Positions 51,048 through 62,009 of a stretch of DNA of 64,000 nucleotides are shown here, piece by piece. Origin of the DNA: Berberis thunbergii. Lineage: Eukaryota; Streptophyta; Magnoliopsida; Ranunculales; Berberidaceae. The stretch spans positions 62,001 through 126,000 of the forward strand of contig QNQO01002056.1 of assembly GCA_003290165.1 (NCBI GenBank), read 5' to 3'. The translations under genes were made by a program, and so were the position numbers. Each line of letters starts with the position of its first letter. The stretch's first letter is position 1. The notes under the pieces were generated by a model. The model did not search any database, had not been told where the DNA came from, and was given only the letters and a program-made list of their open reading frames with translations.

Positions 51048-53962
51048 ATGACTGAGAGTATTGTAAGCTTAGTTGTTGAAACACTTGGATCACTAATCAG
51101 AGATGAAGTGGTCCTGTTTATAAATTTTCACACCGAACTTGAACACATCAAAGAACAATTCCAGATGATCCAGGCTTGCCTGAAGGATGCAGAGGCAAAG
51201 GGAGAAATTGAGAGAGGAGAACAAGTGAAAGTTTGGTTGCGGCAGTTGCGACATGTAGCATTTGATATCGAAGATCTCCTTGAAGAATATTTATTTCAAT
51301 ACCATGAACAACATCTTCATGTTCGTGGGTATGGAACTTGTGGGTTCATTTACAAAGTAAAAAATTTCTTGCACAAGTACTTGTTTCAAAGACCTAAATT
51401 AGCTCATCGGATCGAGCACATCAAAGGCCGGTTGGATAATATTTCGAAAGGAAAGGAAAACTACCAGCTTCACGACTCACTAAATGTAGCTTGTAAGTTC
51501 ATAAATGTTTGCATTATTTATTTGAAACCATTTATCTAATAAAAATTAATTTGCTTCATCACTTTTTTTTTTGTAAAGAATATATGATGTATACTGAAAT
51601 GCCAATTTTCGTCTCCGCAGCTACTTCTGGCACGATACGACGAAATCCTCAAGATGATGCTCTGTTTCTTGATGATGATAAAGTGGTGGGCATCGATGAA
51701 AACAAAAGGGAGTTAATCACTCGGTTGATAACAGGAGAAACAAGCCTCGGCGTTTCTTGTGTGCATGGACAAGGTGGTGTTGGCAAGACCACCCTTGTTA
51801 AGAAGGTGTACGAAAACCAACAAATCAAAAGCCACTTTAATATTTGTGGATGGATCGTTGTTTCACAGAGTTATGACTCTAATCGCCTTTTGAAGGAACT
51901 GATTTTGGCGACATTAAATGAGGAGAGGAAGAAAAGTGTGAGCTCTCAATTAGAAGGCATGGAAGCGAGAAATCTAAAAGAGAAGCTCTATAACTCCTAC
52001 AAAGACCAACGGTATTTGGTTGTCATGGACGACATATGGGATTTTACTGTATGGAGAGAAATTAAATCAACATTGCCTGATAGTGGATGTGGTAGTCGAA
52101 TCATAGTGACTACTCGTTCAAGAGACATCGCTAATTATTGCCAAGAAAATTCCGGAGTTGTGTTTAAAGTTGAACCGCTATCTCGAGTTGATTCTTTGTC
52201 ACTTTTTCAAAAGATGGCATCCAAATCAGATGTTCTAAAGAGCAACTACTCTATTGATCAGCGTACCGAGAGAGCCATTCTAAATTTTTTGCACAAATGT
52301 GGCGGGCTCCCACTTGCCATTGTCGCCATAGCTGGCCTTCTTTCCACTAAGCACACAATTGTGGAATGGGAGAGGATCTATAAAGACAATGGTGCACTGT
52401 TGAGTCATCCCGAACTTGGTGATGTGAATATTATACTTTCATTAAGTTATAATGATTTACAATATCATCTCAAGTCTTGTTTGTTATACTTGTGCATGTT
52501 TCCTGAGGATCATCTCATTAGTTGTTCAAGTCTTCTACAGTTATGGGCTGCAGAGGGGTTTTGTGAGTCCAACACGGACGACATCACAAAGGAAGACAAA
52601 GCTGAAGGTTATCTTGACGAGTTGATTGCACGAAGCCTCATTCAAGTGCAAGAAAATGATTATTACTCTGGTAGGCTGAGCAAATGCCGTATCCATGACC
52701 TTTTGCGAGATTTCATTCTGAAAAAGGCTCGCGACCAAGAGTTTGCTGAATGTTTGCGTGGCGATGAAACCAACAGTGGTAGACTTCGGCGCGTGTCGTT
52801 TTTGGACGCCAAGGCAAAAAACCATAATACTTTGTCAAGCTCATTAAGGCAAATCCGGTCATTGCTTATGTTTGGGTCGGATATTACTCCTAGTACTGTT
52901 TCCACAATTATTTTTGGCGGTGGAATTAAGCTTATGAAAGTCTTGCATTTAGAAGCTCCTTTGGCTGAATTTCCCGGCGAAGATGTCACAGCCAATTTAA
53001 TTTTTTTGAGATATCTACGTTTAGATTTCGGAGTAAAGAAGTTAACGTCTTTGCCAAGTTATTTGGGGAAGCTCGTATACTTGGAAACCTTACATCTCAA
53101 TTTCTCGTCAGATCTTGCTAATGATGAAGTTGAACTGCCAGATGAAATCCTGAAGCTCACCCGCCTTCGCAATCTGATTTGTGTTGGTGGTGGTGGTAGT
53201 AGTAGTTTTGTACTACCCAAAGAAATAGGAAGGTTGAGTGCCTTAGAAAACCTATACAAAGTTGATGGATCCCGAGGAATTGATGGTGCAGAGTTGGGGA
53301 AGTTAACCCGACTTAGATCGTTGGAGATTAATGAATTGCGTGAGGAAGATGTAACTGCTGTACTCGCTTCTTTCGAGAAGATGAAACATTTGCGATTTCT
53401 ATACTTCAATCCATCTGTAATTGGGAGAATTAACTCCATCTGTAGTTTTGAAGCTCCTCCTCCTCCTCCTCCTCCTATGCTTCAATACTTACATGTAACT
53501 GGGAGAATGAAGGGGGGCACTCCAACTGATTGGATTTGCTCACTTGAGAGCCTCCAAAAATTGGAACTTTATGGATGCGGCATAACAGAGGAATCATTTT
53601 TTGAAGCTCTTCAACTGAGGCTAACCAATTTGGTGACACTAAAGTTATGGGTTGGCGCCATAGAAGTAGAAGAGTGGTGCTTTCTACCCAGAAGCTTCCC
53701 GAAACTCAGAATTCTGTTTCTATCATCAATGTCCAAATTGAAATTGATCAAAGTAGAGGAAGGAGCAATGCCTTGCATCCAAACCATACATTTCTGGGCA
53801 TGTCCAAAATTGAAGAATGTACCTACTGGGATTGAGCATCTCACCACTCTCAAGAAAATTAGCTTGTCCAGTATGTCAAAGCATTTTGAAATGGCAATAA
53901 GAAGTCATTGCTGGAAAGCTGGGCACTCACCGGCCATAGACGCAAGGTGGAGCCGTGAGTAA
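51048..53962 (+). CDS. CC-NBS-LRR immune receptor (RPM1-like), NLR gene 2
   Basis: Tandem paralogue of gene 1, with the same first-exon length. Exon 1 is 51048-51492; the 128-bp intron 51493-51620; exon 2 runs 51621-53962, for about 928 residues. The CC has DIEDLLEEY. NB-ARC motifs are GQGGVGKTTL, NICGWIVVSQSYD, YLVVMDDIWDF, SRIIVTTRS, CGGLPLAIVAI, CLLYLCMFPEDHL and CRIHDLLRDF. Differences from gene 1 concentrate in the LRRs (a Ser/Gly-rich insert GGGGSSS and a Pro6-7 run), as expected for the ligand-sensing part. At the end, GTAAGT overlaps the stop (53,959). Splicing to the acceptor at 54,061 replaces SRE-stop with SRDDADADAEEEENTKN-stop, giving about 942 residues. The ORF upstream to 51,509 is intron read-through and not coding. 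Confidence 0.9.
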
Positions 53963-54061
53963 GTAATCCTGCTTTTTGAAAACAAAATGGCCTATGTTTT
54001 CTTACATGTGTATTTATTAACTAAATTTGGTCTTGTTTATTGTTGTTGGGTAATTACTTAG

Positions 54062-54107
54062 CGATGCTGATGCTGATGCGGAGGAGGAGGAGAACACCAA
54101 AAATTGA
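54062..54107 (+). CDS. Candidate alternative last exon of NLR gene 2 (acidic tail)
   Basis: Follows a U-rich 103-bp candidate intron (53,959 GTAAGT to 54,060-54,061 AG). In phase it encodes DDADADAEEEENTKN and stops at TGA 54105-54107. The TGA corresponds to TCA (Ser) in the copy at 54,377, where the acidic frame runs on for about 35 residues. Whether it is used is untested. Confidence 0.5.
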
Positions 54108-54296
54108 GATGAAGATATTGTACATAATCAAGAAGGAGATCAAGAAACCATGATCCATAATGATGATGATGATGATATTGGAAACAAGATCGAAAGTTGG
54201 TAAGCTTATTATAACAAGAATAAATTTTATTTATTTATTGGAAACCCAAGTTCAGTCCCCAAATTGACACTCTGTACGTAATTGATGCAGTGATAG
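54108..54296. other. Rest of NLR gene 2 3' region
   Basis: Contains ATTGTACATAATCAAGAA and (GAT)n codons in the old acidic frame, a GGTAAGC donor-like site and an AATAAATTTTATTTATTT AU-rich stretch that could provide polyadenylation signals. Confidence 0.45.
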
Positions 54297-54860
54297 CATT
54301 GAGTAAGTAATCCTGCTTTTTGAAAACAAAATGGCCTCTGTTAATTTTGTTTTTGTACATGATGTGTAATTACTTAGCGATGAGGATGCGGAGGAGGAGA
54401 ACGCCAACAATTCAGATGAAGATATTGTACATAATCAAGAAACCATCATCCATGATGACGATATTGTACAGATCTAAATTTGGTAAGCTAATTATTACAA
54501 GAATAAATATTTATTTATTTATTGTAAACCCAAGTTCAGTCCCCAAATTGACAATCTGTAATTGGTGTAGTGGAAGCTGAAACAGATTTAAGAAGCAGCA
54601 TTTGGGTGGAAGAGATGTGCATGCATGTTCGATTTAAGCAGCTGGCGTTTGGGTGGAAGAAGGCATGAAGAGATGAAGATGAAGCACGTGGTGTTGTGTT
54701 GAATGCAGCAGTGGAAAGTTTATGATCTAGGAGATTTCAAGTAAATAGAGAAAGCAAAAAGGTTAAGAAGCATGAATGATGTTAAGGCTATCAATACTTT
54801 GTGGTGCTGTGTTGTGTGGTTTGTTTTAGTACTGTAAAATTTACTTTGTGATACCATTTA
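54297..54860 (+). pseudogene. Second copy of the NLR 3' end
   Basis: Begins GATAGCATTGAGTAAGTAATC, matching the last codons of gene 1 rather than gene 2. A TTACTTAG acceptor follows and then an intact acidic frame (DDEDAEEENANNSDED, IVHNQETIIHDDDIVQI) ending at TAA near 54,476. Then comes the 3' UTR shared with gene 1. No NB-LRR body is attached, so this is a duplicated 3' end. Confidence 0.65.
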
Positions 54861-55250
54861 GTAAAGAAAGCTTGTTTGTTTGTCTAACAAATTGTCTCAC
54901 ATAAAATGACAAACACTAGTGAATTCCATGTCGCTACTTAATTATTTCATTTTGATTTACATGGTGTAATCCCATGACCTTATATCAGTCCAGTTTGAGG
55001 CATTAGTACTTGTCACCAAATTAATATTGGCAAACTTTGTGATATCATTCAGTCCAGGATGAAGATATTGTACATAATCAAGAAGGATATCAAGAAACCA
55101 TCATCCATGATGATGATATTGTACCGATTGAAAGTTGGTAAGCTTATTATAACAAGAATAAATTTTATTTATTTTTTGGAAACCCAAGTTCAGTCCCCAA
55201 ATTGACACTCTGTACCTAATTGATGCAGTGGAAGTTGAAACAGATTTAAG
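54861..55250 (+). pseudogene. Third copy of the NLR 3' end
   Basis: At 55,053-55,140 ATGAAGATATTGTACATAAT, CATCATCCATGATGATGAT and AAAGTTGGTAAGCTTATT recur, followed by the same AACCCAAGTTCAGTCCCCAA phrase. Confidence 0.6.
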
Positions 55251-55568
55251 AAGCAAGACATTTGGGTGGAAGAATTAGACCAATGAAGAGAATATGAAGG
55301 GTTGATGTTTGAAGAAGACATGAAGAGAAGAAGAACAAGTGGAAAGTTTACGAGAAAGCATAAAGGCTATCAATACTAGTGTTTGTTTGTTTGTTTGTTT
55401 GATACCAGTGTTTGTGTCGTGTGGTTTGTTTCAGTAAAGAAAGCTCGTTTGTTTGTCTGAGAAATTGTCTTGCATAGAATGACGAGCACTAAGTGTCTAC
55501 GAGGCCCTATAACATAATTAAACTCTCATATGCTCATATTAATTGGATTCGTTTCATGTGAATTCCAT
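55251..55568. other. NLR-cluster 3' flank
   Basis: A GTTT tetramer run near 55,380-55,402, then GTAAAGAAAGC.CGTTTGTTTG and ATTGGATTCGTTTCATGTG as in 33,640-33,660. The last is interrupted by the CACTA element. Confidence 0.5.
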
Positions 55569-56290
55569 CACTACAAAAAAACACAAAATTAGCAACGGCA
55601 ATTAGCGACGGTTTTTTACAACCGTCGCTATTTAAACGGTTAGCGACGGCATAAAACCGTCACTAAAATTTCTGCTACGGTTTTAGATATATAAATTAAT
55701 AAAACCGTCGCTGACCTTTTTGCGACAGGTTAAAACCGTCGCTAATACAAACCTTGGCGACGGTTTTTTCGCCGTAGTTAATGTTTGAAATTTTTTTTTG
55801 CTAGCTACGGTCGAAAACCGTCGCTAAATTGATTTTTTTTTTTAAAATATAGCAAACACATTAGCGACGGCCTTCCAGCCGTAGCTAATTTTTCTGTGAT
55901 TTTTTTAAAAAAAATTTATGAAAAACACCTTAGCGACGGCTCCAAAACCGTAGCTAATTTGAATATTAAAAAAAAATTTGCAAAAGAATTTAGCGACGGT
56001 TTTGGGACCGTAGCTAAAGTGACCTTTTTTAAAAAAAATAACAAACACATTAGGGACGGCCTTTCAGCCGTAGCTAATATTTCTGTGATTTTAAAAAAAA
56101 AAATCTATGAAAACACCTTAGCGACGGCTCCTAGACCGTAGCAAATGTGAATTTTATTATTTTGCGATTTTTTTTTAAAAAAATATATGAAAACACCTTA
56201 GCGACGGCTTCTAGCCCGTAGCAAATGTGATTTTTTTTTAAAAAAAATTTGCAAAAGAGTTTAGCGACGGTTTTGTGACCGTAAATTTTT
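55569..56290 (+). repeat. CACTA 1 subterminal repeat array
   Basis: About ten pairs of TTAGCGACGG and CCGTAGCTAA/CCGTCGCTAA words spaced by A/T runs. They are the known type of binding sites for the TNPA-like protein in En/Spm elements, which bridges the ends during transposition. Confidence 0.85.
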
Positions 56291-56635
56291 AGGTAAGATC
56301 CTTCTTTTTATTTAGATGTCCTCGATCTTGTTATTCTTTTTCTTCAAAACTGTGTAAATTTTTCCCTCTTTTTTTAGCAAAGCAAAACATTAAAACCCAC
56401 AAAGAATCCACAATTTTCAACAACCCCATGAGGCCATTCTTGAAGGAATTTTAGGGTTTTCAAATGACATTCACTGATCAGGGGTTGGTCGGCTCCTGTT
56501 CTTTCCTCTTCGCGAGGTTTTGTCCCCAAATCAGTTTTATTTCTTCATTTACGTGTTGATTCAATTGTGTTTTGTTTTATAATAAATTGGATCTGAATTT
56601 TTATTTTCATTGTGTGTTTGACATCCTTATAGTGT
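56291..56635. other. CACTA 1 leader region
   Basis: Non-coding. The 140-bp stretch 56,520-56,660 is repeated almost exactly at 62,655-62,790. Confidence 0.5.
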
Positions 56636-56639
56636 GCTA

Positions 56640-57405
56640 TTTGTTTGTTCATGGTGGGATTGTTCTATATGCCACTTATCTAGGTGGAAACAAGCAGATG
56701 ATGGGTCTAATGTACTTACTAGTAAGAGACGTGGGGTAGCTGCTAAGACAATGTGGCATTTCCCACTTATTCCAAGGTTACAGAGGCTATTTATGTCATC
56801 TAAGACAGCATCAAGCATGCGTTGGCATGCAGACTCACGAGCACGGGATGATATCCTACGGCATCTTGCTGATTCTATGGCTTGGCGACATCTCGATAAT
56901 CAATTTCCAGACTTTGCTGTTGATGGTCGAAATGGTTAGGATTGGCAAGTGATGGCTTTAACCCATTTTGAACTCTTAGTATTGCACACAGCACGTGGTC
57001 AGTTGTCTTAATTCCATATAATTTACCGCAATGGATGTGTATGAAGCAACCTTTCTTTATGATGTCTTTGCTTATTCCTGGACCTCGTGCTCCAGGCAAT
57101 GATATTGATGTATATTTACAGCCATTGATTTATGAGTTGAAGGAATTATGGGATGTTGGGCGTCTAACATACGATGCATCAAGGCAATAAAATTTTGTGA
57201 TGCGTGCAGCTATCTTATGGACAATTAATGACTTTCCTGCATATGCAAACTTGTCTGGGTGGAGCACAAAAGGCAAGTATGCATGCCCCACTTGCAATGT
57301 GGAGACAACACGTCATTATCTTAAAAACTCTCGAAAGTTTTGTTATATGGGTCATCGTCGTTTTCTAGATGAGACTCATAGATATAGACGTCAAGTAGAA
57401 TCATC
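56640..57405 (+). pseudogene. TNP2-type CACTA transposase, broken
   Basis: TNP2 is the catalytic transposase of En/Spm elements. Frames on the plus strand read FPLIPRLQRLFMSSKTASSM, RWHADSRA, ILRHLADSMAWRHLDNQFPD, then with shifts ASDGFNPF, LPQWMCMKQPFFMMSLLIPG, DIDVYLQPLIYELKELWDVG, and finally MRAAILWTINDFPAYANLSG, STKGKYACPTCNVETTRHYL and FCYMGHRRFL. At least three frameshifts or stops occur between 56,930 and 57,190. Only the first third or so of the transposase is present before the second CACTA-like start cuts in at 57,406. Confidence 0.88.
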
Positions 57406-60400
57406 TACTACAAAAAAAGCAGAATTAGCTACGACAATTAGCGACGGTTTTAAAAAACCGTCTCTATTTAAATGATTTGCGACGGTAAATAACCGTCGCC
57501 AAAATTTCTACTACGGTTTTCGGTAAATAAATTAACATAACCGTCGCTATTTAAAATCCCGTCGCTACTACGAACATTAACGACGGCATTCTCACCGTAG
57601 CTAATGTTTAGAAATTTTTTTGTTAGCTACGGTCTAACCACCGTCGCTAACGTGATTTTTTTAAAAAAATATAACAAACAAATCAGCGATGCCCAAACAG
57701 CCGTAGCAAACATTTCTGTGATTTTTTTTAAAAAAAAATTGTGAAAACACCTTAGAGACGGCCATATAACCGTATCTAACGCGATTTTTTTAGTCAAAAA
57801 AATACAACAAACTAATTAGCGACGGCAATACGACCGTAGCTAAGGTTTTTTGTGATTTAATACAAAAGAGGTTAGCGACGGTTCCAAAACCGTAGCTAAT
57901 GTGATTTTCAAAAAAATATATAACAAACAAATCAGCGATGCCCAAACAGCCGTAGCAAACATTTCTGTGATTTTTTTAAAAAAAAAATTGTGAAAACACC
58001 TTAGAGACGGCCATATAACCGTATCTAACGCGATTTTTTTAGTCAAAAAAAATACAACAAACTAATTAGCGACGGCAATACGACCGTAGCTAAGGTTTTT
58101 TGTGATTTAATACAAAAGAGGTTAGCGACGGTTCCAAAACCGTAGCTAATGTGATTTTCAAAAAAAATATATAACAAACAAATCAGCGATGGCCAAACAG
58201 CCGTAGCTAACATTTCTGTGATTTTCAAAAAACATAAATGTGAAAACACCTTAGAGACGGCCATATAACCGTATCTAACGTGATTTTTTTAGTCACAAAA
58301 AATACAACAAACTAATTAGCGACGGCAATACGACCGTAGCTAAGGTTTTTTGTGATTTAATAGAAAAGAGGTTAGCGATGGTTCCAGAACCGTAGGTAAT
58401 GTGATTTTTAAAAAAAATATATAACAAACAAATCAGCGATGGCCAAACAGCCGTAGCTAACATTTTTGTGATTTTTTTTTAAAAAAAATGTGAAAACACC
58501 TTAGAGACGGCCATATAACAGTATCTAACGTGATTTTTTTAGTCAAAAAAAATACAACAAACTAATTAGCGACGGCAATACGACCGTAGCTAAGGTTTTT
58601 TGTGATTTAATACAAAAGAGGTTAGCTAATGTGATTTTCAAAAAAAATATATAACAAACAAATTAGCGATGGCCAAACAGCCGAAGCTAACATTTCTGTG
58701 ATTTAAAAAAAAAAATGTGAAAACACCTTAGAGACGGCCATATAACCGTATCTAACGTGATTTTTTAGTCACAAAAAATACAACAAACTAATTAGCGACG
58801 GCAATACGACTGTAGCTAAGGTTTTTTGTGATTTAATAGAAAAGAGGTTAGCGATGGTTCCAGAACCGTAGGTAATGTGATTTTTTAAAAAAATATATAA
58901 CAAACAAATCAGCGATGGCCAAACAGCCGTAGCTAACATTTCTGTGATTTTTTTTAAAAAAAAAAATGTGAAAACACCTTAGAGACGGCCATATAACCGT
59001 ATCTAACGTGATTTTTTTAGTCAAAAAAAATACAACAAACTAATTAGCGACGGCAATACGACCGTATAGCTAAGGTTTTTTGTGATTTAATACAAAAGAG
59101 GTTAGCGACGGTTCCAGAACCGTAGCTAATGTGATTTTCAAAAAAAATATATAACAAACAAATTAGCGATGGCCAAACAGCCGTAGCTAACATTTCTGTG
59201 ATTAAAAAAAAAATGTGAAAACACCTTAGAAACGGCCATATAACCGTATCTAACGTGATTTTTTTAGTAAAAAAAAATACAACAAACTAATTAGCGACGG
59301 CAATACGACCGTAGCTAAGGTTTTTTGTGATTTAATAGAAGAGAGGTTAGCGATGGTTCCAGAACCGTAGGTAATGTGATTTTTAAAAAAAATTAGAAAA
59401 GATATTAGCGACGGTTTCGGAACCGTAGCTAATGTGATTTTATAAAATCAAAAAATTTATAAAAGAGATTAGCGACGGTTGCCGGACCGTAGCTCATGTG
59501 ATTTTATAAAAAAATTAGAAAAGAGGTTAGCGACGGTTGCCAAAACCGTAGCTAGTGTGATTTTATAAAATTTTAAAAAAATTTATAAAAGAGCTTAGCG
59601 ACGGTTTTCGGACCGTAGCTAATGTAATTTTATAAAATCAAAAAAAAAAAAGAGGTTAGCGACGGTTTTCACACCGTAGCTAATGTGATTTTATAAAAAA
59701 AATATAAAAGCGATTAGCGACGGTTTTCGGACCGTAGCTAACGTGATTTTATAAAATCAAAAAAAAATAAAAGAGGTTAGCGACGGTTTTTACACCGTAG
59801 CTAATGTGCTTTTATAAAAAAAATATAAAAGCGATTAGCGACGGTTTTCGGACCGTAGCTAACGTGATTTTATAAAATCAAAAAAAATAAAAGAGGTTAG
59901 CGACGGTTTTCACACCGTAGCTAATGTGCTTTTATAAAAAAATATAAAAGAGATTAGCGACGGTTTTCGGACCGTAGCTAATGTGATTTTATAAAATCAA
60001 AATAATTATAAAAGAACGTAGCGACGGTTTTAGAACTGTAGCTAATGTATTTTTAAAATACAAAAATAGAAAAGAGTATAGCGACGGGTGTATAACCGTA
60101 GCTAACGTAATTTTTAAAAAAATATATAACAAACTAATTAGCTACGGTGGACATAAAAAAACGTACCAACGGTTGTAGGGTCGTAGCTAATGTTTATAAA
60201 AAAAAAATTGTTAGCCACGGTCCAAATACTGTAGCGAATACATATTTTAAAAAAATTTATAAGAAACCAATATAGCGACGACACTAGGGTCCTAGCTAAC
60301 GTTTGCAATTTTTTTTTTTAGCCACGGTCAAAATATCGTAGCTAAATGTGAATTTTTTTGTTAGCCACGGTTGTCTACCATAGCTAATTCTTTATTTTTT
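57406..60400 (+). repeat. Subterminal array of a second, nested CACTA
   Basis: Starts TACTACAAAAAAAGCAG (C to T change in the first base of the CACTA end) then AATTAGCGACGG. From about 57,651 to 59,390 there are about seven tandem higher-order units of 230-250 bp, each with ATAACAAACAAATCAGCGATGGCC, ACACCTTAGAGACGGCC and AGCGACGGCAATACGACC parts. From 59,395 to 60,030 about ten shorter 60-65-bp units built on TTAGCGACGGTTTTCGGACC follow. This is unusually large for a CACTA subterminal region. Confidence 0.85.
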
Positions 60401-60456
60401 AATTATATAAAAAATAGATATATATTTATAAACTGGATAAAATTACCAATAACCCA

Positions 60457-60528
60457 TTACCTTCCAGTCCGGTTAGGATAACTGACTTTTACTCAGGTGA
60501 CCCGGGTTCGAATCTCGCAAATGAAACC
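60457..60528 (+). repeat. tRNA-Glu-like relic, copy 1
   Basis: CAGTCCGGTTAGGATAACTG ... TTTTACTC ... GACCCGGGTTCGAATC follows the order and spacing of plant tRNA-Glu (D arm GGTTAGGATA, T arm GACCCGGGTTC). The acceptor and anticodon stems are degraded. It is not a functional tRNA; probably a SINE head or captured tRNA fragment. Confidence 0.5.
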
Positions 60529-60774
60529 TTTTTTTTATATTAAAATTTTTATCTTAGCGACGACAAAGTGTCGTGGCTAATGAGTTTTATATATATATAT
60601 TTTTTTAAAACCAATTAGCCACGGCAATTTGCGATCGCTAATATCTTTATTGTTTAATATTTTTTTAAACCAATTGGCCGTGGCTAATCTCTTTATTGTT
60701 TAATATTTTTTTAAAACCAATTGGCCGTAGCTAATCTCTTTAGTGTTAAATTTTTTTTTTAAACCAATTATTCT

Positions 60775-61130
60775 ATGCTGTTATTTGATCTGATCTGATG
60801 TTCTTTGATTTTTTTGATCTGATTTGATCTGATCTTCTTTGATCTAATATTCTTAGATCTTCTCTGATCTGCTTTATTTTTATCTTCCTTTATCTGATCT
60901 TCTTTGATCTGATCTGATCTGATATGATCTTCTTTTATCTCATTTTCTTTGATTTGAACTTCTTTGAACTCTTTTGATCTTTTTGATATTCTTTGATCTA
61001 ATCTTCTTTGATCTAATCTTCTTTGATCTTCTTTGATCTGATCTGATCTGATCTTATTTGATATGATCTTCTGTGGTCTTTATTAATCTTCTTTGATCTG
61101 ATCTGATATTCTTTTATCTGATAAATAAAA
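60775..61130 (+). repeat. GATCT/GATCTTCTTT low-complexity array
   Basis: Irregular repeats of TTTGATCTGATC and GATCTTCTTTGATCT fill this stretch. The reverse complement form (AAGATCAGAT) occurs at about 62,550-62,655. Confidence 0.85.
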
Positions 61131-61230
61131 CTCAGTAGCCACGGTTCTCTACCATAGCTAATTCTTTTTTTTAATTATATAAAAATAGATATATATTTAT
61201 AAACTGGGTAAAATCACCAATAACCCATTA

Positions 61231-61298
61231 CCTTACAGTCCGGTTAGGAGAACTGGCTTTTACTCAGGCGACCCGGGTTCGAATCTCGCAAATGAAAC
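61231..61298 (+). repeat. tRNA-Glu-like relic, copy 2
   Basis: A diverged second copy (GGTTAGGAGAACTGGCTTTT, ACTCAGGCGACCCGGGTTCG) lies within a roughly 225-bp duplicated block (60,395-60,595 and 61,135-61,365) that includes the flanking GCCACGG and CTTAGCGACG words. Confidence 0.5.
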
Positions 61299-61394
61299 TT
61301 TTAATTTTATATTAAAAATTTTATCTTAGCGACGGCAAAGTGTCATGGCTAATGAGTTTTATAGCCACGGTTCTCTACCGTAGCTAATTATTTT

Positions 61395-61849
61395 GACCCG
61401 TTCCCTCCTTTTGACATGTTGCCTCCCCCGGAAGTCTTAGAACAGAAGATGTCTACACAACATATGGAGATGGAAAAGCTTGCAACACAGAACCAGCGGC
61501 TTGCACCTACTCATGTAGCTTTGAGGCAAGAACTTGCTGGTGCACAACAGGAGTTGCAGAGGTTGCAGGCCCAAGTCGGTGCTATGAAGAATGATAAGGA
61601 ACAACATATGAGGGGCATCATGGATAAGATAGCTAAGATGGAAGTTGATCTGCATGCAGCAGATTCTGTTAATGTAGAGTTACAGCAGCCACATTCTGAA
61701 GCTCAAAGCTTGGTCACTGCAAGACAGGAGCTCTTTGCTTAAGTTCAACAACTGACTCAAGATCTCTAGAGGACACACACAGATACTCAGCAGGTCCCTG
61801 CTTTGATGTCAGAACTTGAATCTCTTAGAAAGGAATATCAGCACTACAG
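61395..61849 (+). pseudogene. Captured FLX-like coiled-coil gene fragment
   Basis: Reads DPFPPFDMLPPPEVLEQKMS, QHMEMEKLATQNQRLAPTHV, LRQELAGAQQELQRLQAQVG, KIAKMEVDLHAADSVNVELQ and then, past TAA at 61740-61742 and TAG at 61767-61769, VPALMSELESLRKEYQHYR. It ends at a GTAATG donor. This is the N-terminal coiled coil of the FLX / FLX-like family, scaffold proteins that act with FRIGIDA in activating FLC transcription. One exon only, joined directly to CACTA subterminal words (GTAGCTAATTATTTT) at its 5' side. Confidence 0.85.
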
Positions 61850-62009
61850 GTAATGTATCACTGTATTAGCCATTTCATCCTTTGTCACTGCATTAGTGGA
61901 CTTGACTTTTTTATTATGTGATTTATGAAATGTTCAAAGCACTCTAGCTTTCAGCTTGCAGTGCCACACCGAAGATAAAGCTATACACCTTTATTTTATT
62001 TAAACTGTG

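Noticed and set aside
51509..51620. Upstream extension of the second NLR frame (HYLFETIYLI...)
   Set aside because: It reads through the 128-bp intron; the paralogous gene 1 and the splice borders show this is non-coding.
57420..60400. Regularly spaced short repeats resembling a CRISPR array
   Set aside because: The repeats are imperfect palindromic TAGCGACGG words with A/T spacers directly inside a CACTA terminus in plant nuclear DNA. Spacers are not unique and there are no cas genes.
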